Part shown: piece after piece, positions 8,674-14,420 of the stretch
How positions within the stretch are numbered: the stretch's first letter is position 1
How the letters are laid out: each line of letters opens with the position of its first letter
NCBI GenBank assembly: GCA_963934795.1
Contig: CAWWAF010000009.1
Span: 1 to 60,979 of the forward strand
Length of the DNA: 60,979 nucleotides
Source: UBA8438 sp963934795
GTDB taxonomy: Bacteria > Acidobacteriota > Vicinamibacteria > Vicinamibacterales > UBA8438
Direction: 5' to 3'
Position numbers and translations under genes: made by a program
Notes under the pieces: generated by a model
The model's database searches: none
What the model was told of the DNA's origin: nothing
Seen by the model: the letters and a program-made list of their open reading frames with translations, nothing else

Positions 8674-9933
8674 ATGACCATTCCTCACTTCACGAACTGC
8701 GGGTGCTCGCGACGGGACTTTCTACGCAAGGGGCTCTACGGCGTGGGCGTCACGGCGGGCCTTCCATTGCTCTTGAGTCGCACGACCCAGGCTCTGACGG
8801 CCGAAGCGCTGCGCGGCACCAGCATGGAGGCGAACCCGGAGCGCATTTTGGTGGTGGTGGAGCTGTCGGGTGGTAACGACGGACTGAACACCGTGGTGCC
8901 GTTCGGGAACGACGAGTACTACCGCGTGCGGCCGAACATCGGCATCCGTGAATCCGACGCGATCAAGATTGAAGATGGCTACGGGTTGCACCCGTCGATG
9001 GTCGGGTTCGAACGCCTGTACAAGGAAGGCAGGATGGGCGTGGTCCACGGCTGTGGCTACGACAACCCAAGCCTCTCCCACTTCTCGTCGATGGGCTTCT
9101 GGCACACCGGTGTACCAAATGGTGGCGAGCCACTGGGATGGCTCGGACGACTCGCCGACGGCGCCTACGACCACGACGCCCAGGGCAACATGATCGTCAA
9201 CATCGGGACGCGCCAGTCGCTCGCCGTCCAGGCGCGTCACCACCAGCCGCTCGTGTTCAACGACCCCCGTAGCTTCCGGCGCGAAGGCTCCGAGGCTGAG
9301 AAGCAGGCCATTGAAAGCATCACGCCTGGTGCAGATGCCAACCCCACGCTCGACTTCCTGTCTGCTACCGCGACCAATGCGGTCGAGAGTTCCGCGTTCG
9401 TACGCGAGGCCGCGGCCGGATACAACAGCCCCATCGACTACGGCATTGGCGGGCTCTCCCCCCAACTCCGGCGTGTCGCCGCGCTCATCAATGCCGACAT
9501 GCCTACCCGGCTCTACTACGTGAGCTATCAGGGCAACTCGTTTGATACGCACGTGCACCAGGCAGATCCGCACGCCCGCTTGTTGACCTATACCGCCGAC
9601 GCCGTCCGCGGCTTCGTCCAAGACCTCACCCGCATCGGTCGTGCCGACGACGTCGCCATCATGATGTTCACGGAATTCGGACGACGCGTGGAAGAGAACG
9701 CCAGCCTTGGCACCGACCATGGCACCGCCACGCCAATGTTCGTCATCGGCAACGGCGTCGAAGGCGGGTTGCATGGCCGTCATCCAAGCCTTACCGATCT
9801 CGACGACGGCAACCTGAAGATGACCACCGACTTCCGCCGCGTCTACGCCACCATGATTCGCGACTGGCTCGGCTACAAGGACCCGGAATCGATCCTCAAT
9901 GGATCGTTCGATTCGCTACCGCTGTTCGCCTAG
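8674..9933 (+). CDS. DUF1501 family Tat-exported protein
   Basis: The 419-residue protein carries a twin-arginine signal (CSRRDFLRKG followed by a hydrophobic stretch). The DUF1501 domain follows, related in fold to the alkaline phosphatase/sulfatase superfamily: VVVELSGGNDGLNTVVPF at the front, YVSYQGNSFDTHVHQ in the middle, and MMFTEFGRRVEENASLGTDHG near the end. The conserved Asp, Glu and His in these motifs are likely metal ligands. The start at 8674 has a GGGAG site eight bases upstream. It is coupled to the DUF1800 gene; the pair probably acts in the periplasm on an unknown substrate. Confidence 0.88.
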   Translation: MTIPHFTNCGCSRRDFLRKGLYGVGVTAGLPLLLSRTTQALTAEALRGTSMEANPERILVVVELSGGNDGLNTVVPFGNDEYYRVRPNIGIRESDAIKIEDGYGLHPSMVGFERLYKEGRMGVVHGCGYDNPSLSHFSSMGFWHTGVPNGGEPLGWLGRLADGAYDHDAQGNMIVNIGTRQSLAVQARHHQPLVFNDPRSFRREGSEAEKQAIESITPGADANPTLDFLSATATNAVESSAFVREAAAGYNSPIDYGIGGLSPQLRRVAALINADMPTRLYYVSYQGNSFDTHVHQADPHARLLTYTADAVRGFVQDLTRIGRADDVAIMMFTEFGRRVEENASLGTDHGTATPMFVIGNGVEGGLHGRHPSLTDLDDGNLKMTTDFRRVYATMIRDWLGYKDPESILNGSFDSLPLFA

Positions 9934-10225
9934 CAGCAGCCCCGATTCGGTGCTCCCCAGTTACGGAGCGACTGCTCTGCCTGACGAATCTTCCAGTCTT
10001 GCACCGTATCGCTGACGCCGTCCTGGTTTCCGGGTTCCGCCGGCGCCAAACACCGTCAACTCCCTCTGTCGCAATCGCTTGACGACACATTGCTGGCGGA
10101 CACGGGAATAGATGGGGTCGGCGCGTGGGCGCGGCTGCAATTGTGGCTGTCAAGTTCCGCTATCCACCCAAAGAAAGCTATATGGCGTGAAACGTACATA
10201 GCAGAAAAGACAAAATGAAGCGATT
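9934..10225. other. Intergenic stretch, no gene supported
   Basis: About 290 bases separate the DUF1501 stop from the SnoaL-like gene. No reading frame here resembles a protein. The last 80 bases become A/T-rich, marking the left edge of the low-GC island. I see no GTTRRRY-type recombination core here that would serve as a partner for the attC site downstream. Confidence 0.5.
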
Positions 10226-10654
10226 ATGGGCACGTCATCCGACCTGGTAAGAGAGTGGTTTGAACGAGTATGGAACAACGGGGATGCAAGCTATATTGAT
10301 AAGGCGCTTTGCTCGGAATGTGAATTAACTGGTCTTGATTCCGAGACGATCAAATCGCCGGCAGATTTTCATCGATTTCATCAGATGCTGAACTCATTGT
10401 TTAGCGACATGACAATCGATATCAACCACCTGATTGACGCTGGAGATACATTTGCCGGCGTGGTCACGGTGAATGGCACACATATAGCAACAGGTCGACC
10501 AGTTAGTTTTAGGTCTAGTTGTTTCGGCACACTTCGAGAAGGTCAGATTTACCACGTAACAAACCTCGTGGACTACCTGTCAGTACTAATCCAAGTCGGG
10601 GCTCTCCCTTCGGAAGTAATCGCTCAAGGACTAGCCGGAGAAGCTGCCCTCTAA
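10226..10654 (+). CDS. SnoaL-like / NTF2-fold protein (probable gene cassette)
   Basis: The 142-residue protein has the SnoaL-like polyketide cyclase pattern. It begins with VREWFERVWNNGD; a central FHQMLNSLFSDMTIDINHLI follows, then GDTFAGVVTVNGTH and VSFRSSCFGTLREGQI. The NTF2-like fold binds small hydrophobic ligands, but the substrate is unknown. The gene is clearly A/T-richer than its neighbours (many ATA, AAT and TTT codons), which suggests foreign origin. Its stop codon lies inside the left core of an attC-like site, the usual position for an integron cassette gene. Confidence 0.75.
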   Translation: MGTSSDLVREWFERVWNNGDASYIDKALCSECELTGLDSETIKSPADFHRFHQMLNSLFSDMTIDINHLIDAGDTFAGVVTVNGTHIATGRPVSFRSSCFGTLREGQIYHVTNLVDYLSVLIQVGALPSEVIAQGLAGEAAL

Positions 10655-10734
10655 TAATCGCATGCAGTCGGCCCAGTTGCTGCGACTATAGTTTTGGCCG
10701 TCGAGTCCCACTGTCGACTCAAAGAACGTTAGAC
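10649..10734 (+). mobile_element. Integron-type attC recombination site (putative)
   Basis: The 86-base site has the four attC blocks in order. R'' is CTCTAAT (10649-10655). A 7-base spacer leads to L'' TGCAGTCG (10663-10670). L' is CGACTCA (10715-10721), then a 6-base spacer and R' GTTAGAC (10728-10734), which fits the GTTRRRY core. L'' pairs with L' except for one extra C, the extrahelical base typical of attC sites. R'' and R' pair at the central TCTAA. The SnoaL-like stop codon falls in R'' and the next reading frame starts 10 bases after R'. No integrase gene is in the window. Confidence 0.65.
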
Positions 10735-10744
10735 AGGACCAAGG

Positions 10745-11035
10745 ATGAGACATCGGACTGCTATTCTCCTCGCCATCGAGGCGTTCGCGAGTGGTCGGGG
10801 CGCAACTGAGTCCGTGGCCGTGACCCATCCGTCTCACCAGCCCATTCAGCTGGCCGTGACAATCGATGACCGACCGTGGGTCGGGAGGGTCCACGAGGGT
10901 GAGACCTGGTTGTCTGCGAGCCGGCGCCTGTTGGCGACTCTGAAACGCCGTGGACAGTCCGCGCGATGCCGCATTCTCGGCATCGGTGCACGCGACAAGG
11001 CGGCCCTCGGCGATGCAGTCGGCGTTGACTGGTGA
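10745..11035 (+). CDS. Hypothetical protein following the attC site
   Basis: A 96-residue frame begins 10 bases after the attC core, at an ATG preceded by AGGA. This is the position expected for a cassette gene. The middle (QLAVTIDDRPWVGRVHEGET, then WLSASRRLLATLKRR) looks protein-like, but I recognise no family. Its 3' end runs through an attC-like repeat at 11013, so the frame may be the remains of a gene rather than an intact one. Overlapping frames on both strands look less convincing. Confidence 0.4.
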   Translation: MRHRTAILLAIEAFASGRGATESVAVTHPSHQPIQLAVTIDDRPWVGRVHEGETWLSASRRLLATLKRRGQSARCRILGIGARDKAALGDAVGVDW

Positions 11036-11054
11036 AGCCAATGGGGTGCGAATC
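11013..11054 (+). repeat. Decayed attC-like repeat, copy 1
   Basis: This stretch starts with ATGCAGTCGGC, identical to the L'' region of the attC site at 10662-10672. It continues with CTGGTGAAGCC (11029-11039), then ATGG and CGAATC (11049-11054). The second half is shared with the copy at 11659-11682. No R'' core and no right-hand arm are present. Confidence 0.45.
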
Positions 11055-11242
11055 GAAACAGACGCCGGTATTGGCTCGACCTGCTGGACGGTCGTCTTAC
11101 ACCCGCGCATTGCCGGCGACAAGCCGGAGCGACCACTCGCACGACATCGAGTGCGCCTGACCCGCGCGAGAGACGCTATTGACAGCATCCTGCTCACAGC
11201 TGATTCGAGACATTGGGCGAATAGCGGAACGGAGGGACGAGA

Positions 11243-11629
11243 GTGAAGATTGCAGTGACAAGCTTATTCGTCGACGATCCTGTCAAGGCGCACAAGTTCT
11301 ACACCGAAGCGCTGGGATTTGAAACTGAAGAGTTCGTTCCGGATGCACAGCTCGCCATCGTCGTGTCTCCGGAAGAACCAAATGGCACTTCCCTGCTTCT
11401 GGAACCACGCGGTGATTCATTCGCAAAGACGTATCAGGAGAATGTCTACAGCGCCGGTCTACCGATCATGGTTTTCAGCGCAAGCAATATCGAAACCACC
11501 AGGAGGGATCTGGCATCTCGAGGAGTGAAGTTTCGAGATGATCTTGCCAAACCGGAATGGGACCTCCAGAATCTATTTGAGGACACCTGCGGCAATTTGC
11601 TCATGCTGCAGGATGAGAACAAGGCCTAG
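11243..11629 (+). CDS. VOC family protein (glyoxalase/bleomycin-resistance fold)
   Basis: The 128-residue protein is a single vicinal-oxygen-chelate domain. It opens with VTSLFVDDPVKAHKFYTEAL and has GFETEEFVPDAQLAIVVSP, then LLLEPRGDS. The end reads NLFEDTCGNLLMLQDEN, in which the Glu could be a metal ligand. The substrate is unknown. The GTG start has a GGAGGGA site at 11231-11237. GC content is below that of the flanks, and an attC left half-site begins at the end of the gene, so this is a second likely cassette gene. Confidence 0.82.
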   Translation: MKIAVTSLFVDDPVKAHKFYTEALGFETEEFVPDAQLAIVVSPEEPNGTSLLLEPRGDSFAKTYQENVYSAGLPIMVFSASNIETTRRDLASRGVKFRDDLAKPEWDLQNLFEDTCGNLLMLQDENKA

Positions 11630-11682
11630 CAACCAAACACAGCGGACGCCCAGCAGAGCTGGTGAAGCCTATGGATCGAATC
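11624..11682 (+). repeat. attC left half-site plus shared repeat, copy 2
   Basis: GCCTAGC (11624-11630), overlapping the VOC stop codon, matches an R'' core (consensus RYYYAAC) with one change. A 7-base spacer follows, the same length as in the intact attC, then CACAGCGGACG (11638-11648), which resembles L''. After this comes CTGGTGAAGCC, ATGG and CGAATC, as in copy 1. No matching L'/R' arm occurs in the next 150 bases, so the site appears truncated. Confidence 0.5.
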
Positions 11683-11696
11683 AAGCACAGCCACCA

Positions 11697-11987
11697 CTGG
11701 AAATACGTGTCTGCGGAGACGACGTTCGGGAACTCTTGCATGATGGTCATCCGACGGCATGCGTCACTGACGCGGCATTCGCCTACGTGAATGCGTTCAA
11801 CGCTCACGTCAATGTGGGGTTCTTTCGTGGCGCCGCGCTCCCCGACCCAGGGGGTCTACTGGAAGGCACTGGGAGGTTCATGCGCCACGTGAAGCTCAGG
11901 CCGGGCGCCGAGGTCGACGCTGTCGCCCTACGCAAACTCATCGATACCGCACACAAGGACATGCAGCAGTGCCTCGAGGCGGGGTAG
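11697..11987 (+). pseudogene. 5'-truncated DUF1801 family gene
   Basis: The translated frame matches the C-terminal part of DUF1801 proteins: DVRELLHDGHPTACVTDAAF, then YVNAFNAHVNVGFFRGA, LLEGTGRFMRHVKLRPG and a helical tail ending at the TAG at 11985. Family members are usually 115-130 residues; about 96 are recognisable here. No ATG or GTG occurs in this frame near the expected start, and the open frame runs back into the VOC gene in a different phase. The upstream sequence is the attC-like half-site and repeat. I infer that the 5' end was replaced by the insertion of the island. Confidence 0.6.
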
Positions 11988-12040
11988 CGGCGGCGCAGGA
12001 TTGTTCGGCGCCGGGCTGCCTCCTGGACACAATTCTCGAG

Positions 12041-13426
12041 CTACCGGACTGGCTGAAGCCGGCGCACTTTTTCCACCAGCGTTGTGCGCTTCAGTCCCAG
12101 GAGTTGTGCGGCGCGCTGTTTGTTGCCGCCGGTGTCGTCGAGCGCCTGGGCAATCAGGCCCCGCTCGATGTTGGCGATGTAGGTAGGTAGGTCGAGTCCG
12201 CCATCCGGGAGGAGGGCGACGGCTGGCTGGTCTACGTCAGCAGGGTCCTGCAGTTCTGGCGGGAGGTCCGCAACATCAATCTGGGTGCGATCGCCTCCAA
12301 GCGCCAGCGCGCGTTCGATCGCATTTTCGAGTTGGCGAATGTTGCCCGGCCAGGGGTAGCCCATCATGCGACGCATCGCTTCCTGGGTGACGGTGATTTC
12401 GCGGGCGGGCGTCTGCTGCTCCGAGAGGCGGCTCACGAAGTGCCGCACCAAAAGGGGAATGTCCTCACGTCGCTCGCGGAGCGGCGGCAGCAAGACCGGA
12501 ATGACGTTCAATCGGTAGTAGAGGTCTTCGCGAAAGAGGCCGTCCTTCACGAGTTGCGGCAGGTCAGCGTTGGTCGCGGCAATGACCCGGACGTCGATCT
12601 TGATGGTTCGCGTGTCGCCGATGCGTTCCAGCTCCCGCTCCTGGAGCACCCGCAGCAGCTTGGCCTGCAGCGCCACGTCCATGGTGCCAACCTCGTCGAG
12701 GAAGAGCGTGCCGCGGTCGGCCACTTCAAAACGCCCCGCGCGGTTGGCGACTGCACCCGTATAGGCCCCGCGCACGTGGCCGAACAGTTCTGCCTCCAGC
12801 AGGGTCTCTGGTACGGCGCTGCAGTTCAGGGCCACGAACCGGTGCGCGCGCCGGCGGCTGTTGTGATGGATCGCGCGCGCGGCCAGCTCTTTGCCCGTCC
12901 CGGTTTCGCCGTTGATCAGCACGGTACTGGTGCTGTTCGCGACGGTCTCCAGCACGTCGAACAGCTTCCGCATCTGGGGGCTGTGTCCCACCAGTCCCTC
13001 GAATCGATACCGTTCCTCCAGCTGTGACCGCAGATACGCGTTCTCGGAACGCAGCCGACGCTGCTCAAGGGCTGACGCGAGGACGTGCAGAAGTTGGTCG
13101 AACTGAAACGGTTTGGTGATGAATTCGGCCGCTCCGCGCTTGATGGCTTCGACCGCGCCCTTGACGGTCCCAAAGCCCGTCATGACGATGCCTACGATCT
13201 CCGGGTAGCGCTCCAGCGCGGCGCCGAGGACTTCCCGTCCGTCGATCCCAGGCAGACGCAGGTCCGTCAACAGGACATCGAAGGCGAAGTCGCTCAATCG
13301 CTCGAGGGCCTCCTCGCCGCTGCCGACGGCCACCACCTGATAGCCGTGCTCCATCAGCCGCTCGGCCGTCGCATCGCGCAGCGGGGCCTCGTCTTCCACG
13401 ATCAGTAGATGTGTATCAGTCTTCAC
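12041..13426 (-). CDS. NtrC-type sigma-54 activator response regulator
   Basis: The 461-residue protein has a receiver domain (1-120, phosphoacceptor Asp55 in LLTDLRLPG). An AAA+ sigma-54 interaction domain covers about 140-380, with Walker A GETGTGKE near 173, the sigma-54 contact loop GAYTGA near 220, and LFLDEVG as Walker B. A Fis-type HTH ends the protein (NKQRAAQLLGLKRTTL). It activates transcription by sigma-54 RNA polymerase when phosphorylated. A GTCAA-N4-TTGAC palindrome lies 67 bases upstream of its start, and similar repeats precede the sigma-54 promoter at 14335. No classic kinase is adjacent; a hybrid kinase lies 1.9 kb away. Confidence 0.95.
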   Translation of the reverse strand: MKTDTHLLIVEDEAPLRDATAERLMEHGYQVVAVGSGEEALERLSDFAFDVLLTDLRLPGIDGREVLGAALERYPEIVGIVMTGFGTVKGAVEAIKRGAAEFITKPFQFDQLLHVLASALEQRRLRSENAYLRSQLEERYRFEGLVGHSPQMRKLFDVLETVANSTSTVLINGETGTGKELAARAIHHNSRRRAHRFVALNCSAVPETLLEAELFGHVRGAYTGAVANRAGRFEVADRGTLFLDEVGTMDVALQAKLLRVLQERELERIGDTRTIKIDVRVIAATNADLPQLVKDGLFREDLYYRLNVIPVLLPPLRERREDIPLLVRHFVSRLSEQQTPAREITVTQEAMRRMMGYPWPGNIRQLENAIERALALGGDRTQIDVADLPPELQDPADVDQPAVALLPDGGLDLPTYIANIERGLIAQALDDTGGNKQRAAQLLGLKRTTLVEKVRRLQPVR

Positions 13427-13492
13427 GTGCTGCTCGCTGACCTACGGGGGATGGTGCGTTCTCGATGATGTCGAGGCCGCTGACCTCAATGC

Positions 13493-13506
13493 GTCAACAT
13501 TTTGAC
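13493..13506. promoter_or_regulatory. GTCAA-N4-TTGAC palindrome, putative activator site 1
   Basis: A perfect inverted repeat, GTCAA-CATT-TTGAC, lies between the divergently transcribed NtrC-type gene and the small HTH gene. Near-identical copies occur at 14157 and 14189. Fis-type HTH domains of NtrC proteins bind such dyads, so this may be an autoregulatory site. Confidence 0.5.
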
Positions 13507-13633
13507 ACCCGCCGTGGGCCCGGTCAAGTTCGTGGTGGGACGGGGCTAATGACACCGGAGTGCCGTGCCGATACCACTCTTCGAGCCCGCCTAGCGTGCT
13601 ACCGATCGTGACGACAACAGAAAGGGTGGGTCA

Positions 13634-13855
13634 ATGCGAGCGCCAGAGATGATAGTGGATAGGAAGACCATTTCGATCATGAAGGCCTGTGAGCTGGTGG
13701 GCGTAAGCCGTCGGACGATCTACAACTGGATCGCGAGCGGTAAGGTGGAATACGTCCGGACGGCAGGAGGCTCGGTTCGTATCTTCGTCGACACGTTGTG
13801 GCGCGAACCGGAGACCGGAGAGAGCGATGCCGCGTCCCTACAGGCGGAACGATAG
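13634..13855 (+). CDS. Small MerR/excisionase-type helix-turn-helix protein
   Basis: The 73-residue product is a single HTH of the HTH_17/BldC type: TISIMKACELVGVSRRTIYNWI, then ASGKVEYVRTAGGSVRIFVDTL. The pattern is a DNA-recognition helix followed by a short beta-wing. It has no effector domain. Similar small proteins serve as transcription factors or excision factors. It sits between the sigma-54 activator and the orphan DHp gene in the same direction as the latter. Its stop codon lies in the loop of a strong hairpin. Confidence 0.75.
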   Translation: MRAPEMIVDRKTISIMKACELVGVSRRTIYNWIASGKVEYVRTAGGSVRIFVDTLWREPETGESDAASLQAER

Positions 13856-13870
13856 GTTCGCCTGTAGGGA
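13835..13870 (+). terminator. Strong hairpin spanning the stop of the HTH gene
   Basis: TCCCTACAGGCG (13835-13846) and CGCCTGTAGGGA (13859-13870) form a perfect 12-bp stem. AAC/GTT extends it by three pairs past one bulged G, leaving a 5-nt loop that contains the TAG stop. The 3' arm covers the AGGG ribosome binding site and the first base of the next ATG. There is no T-tract, so it may control translation rather than terminate transcription. Confidence 0.6.
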
Positions 13871-14115
13871 TGCGTAGCCAGATTCCATTCCCACACTCGC
13901 ACCCGGATCCACTGCAGATGGACCAGCCGACCGACCTCGGCGCCCTTTTCCATCGGTTGAACAACCAGCTCGGGATCATCTTGGCCAATGCCGAGTTGCT
14001 CGAAGCGCGGTCAACCGATGATGCCAGCTCGTCTCGCGCCTCACAGATCGTCACCAGCGCGGTCGAGGCCATCAGCGCTGCCCGGCACATCCGGGCGCGC
14101 TGCGACGAGAAGTAA
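13870..14115 (+). CDS. Stand-alone histidine-kinase DHp domain (possible phosphotransfer protein)
   Basis: The 81-residue product contains an H-box, LFHRLNNQLGIILANAELLE, closely resembling the HisKA dimerisation and phosphotransfer helix (HELNNPLxxIxxxAEL). His28 is the likely phosphoacceptor, and a second helix follows (RASQIVTSAVEAISAARHI). No ATP-binding domain follows; the gene stops at 14115. It could act like Spo0B or ChpT, relaying phosphate between receiver domains. The start at 13870 is provisional, because an ATG at 13918 (65 residues) lacks a ribosome binding site but also keeps the H-box. Confidence 0.6.
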   Translation: MRSQIPFPHSHPDPLQMDQPTDLGALFHRLNNQLGIILANAELLEARSTDDASSSRASQIVTSAVEAISAARHIRARCDEK

Positions 14116-14156
14116 CCCAGCCCCCTCCCCGCGGCCCATGGCCGCTCCCTCGGTCT

Positions 14157-14170
14157 GTCAATATTTTGGC
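14157..14170. promoter_or_regulatory. GTCAA-N4-TTGGC repeat, putative enhancer site 2
   Basis: GTCAA-TATT-TTGGC matches the palindrome at 13493 at nine of the ten arm bases. It lies about 200 bases upstream of the predicted start of transcription from the sigma-54 promoter, a usual distance for NtrC-type enhancers. Confidence 0.5.
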
Positions 14171-14188
14171 TACCGCGACCTGCGAATC

Positions 14189-14202
14189 GTCAAATTATTG
14201 GC
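14189..14202. promoter_or_regulatory. GTCAA-N4-TTGGC repeat, putative enhancer site 3
   Basis: GTCAA-ATTA-TTGGC, centred 32 bases from the previous copy. That is almost exactly three helical turns, so both sites face the same side of the DNA, as expected for cooperative binding of an NtrC-type activator. Confidence 0.5.
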
Positions 14203-14227
14203 GTTTCTGTCTCGGTGCTACAGAAAC
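14203..14227. repeat. 8-bp inverted repeat next to enhancer site 3
   Basis: GTTTCTGT (14203-14210) and ACAGAAAC (14220-14227) are perfect inverted arms separated by nine bases. The repeat lies between the enhancer-like sites and the sigma-54 promoter. It could be a binding site for another regulator or a weak hairpin; no T-tract follows. Confidence 0.4.
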
Positions 14228-14334
14228 ACCAAGCAGTGCCGAAATTGGCTCCGTAACATTAAGCTACTTTTACACAGTAGTTTACATGATTTCAATGTTC
14301 TCGAATTGCCATCCTCAGAGGCCCACACAGATTC

Positions 14335-14349
14335 TGGCACCGCGATTGC
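14335..14349 (+). promoter_or_regulatory. Sigma-54 (-24/-12) promoter of the FliA-like gene
   Basis: TGGCAC (14335-14340), five bases, then TTGC (14346-14349) matches the sigma-54 consensus. The GG and GC elements are exactly 12 bases apart. Transcription would start near 14361, 60 bases before the ATG of the sigma factor gene. The surrounding 300 bases (14116-14420) hold no gene and are A/T-richer than average. Confidence 0.7.
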
Positions 14350-14420
14350 GATAACCGTTCCTTGCGTAGCGGAACGTCCCCGTTGGGACACCCCGCCAAG
14401 ATATCGGAGGCAATCGCGAC

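Noticed and set aside
11000..11060. A second complete attC site at the 11013 repeat
   Set aside because: Only the L''-like block is present; there is no R'' core at the expected distance and no GTTRRRY right core.
10631..11197. 188-codon minus-strand frame in the island
   Set aside because: It runs across the attC site and repeats, has no motif, and its codon use is unlike a gene.
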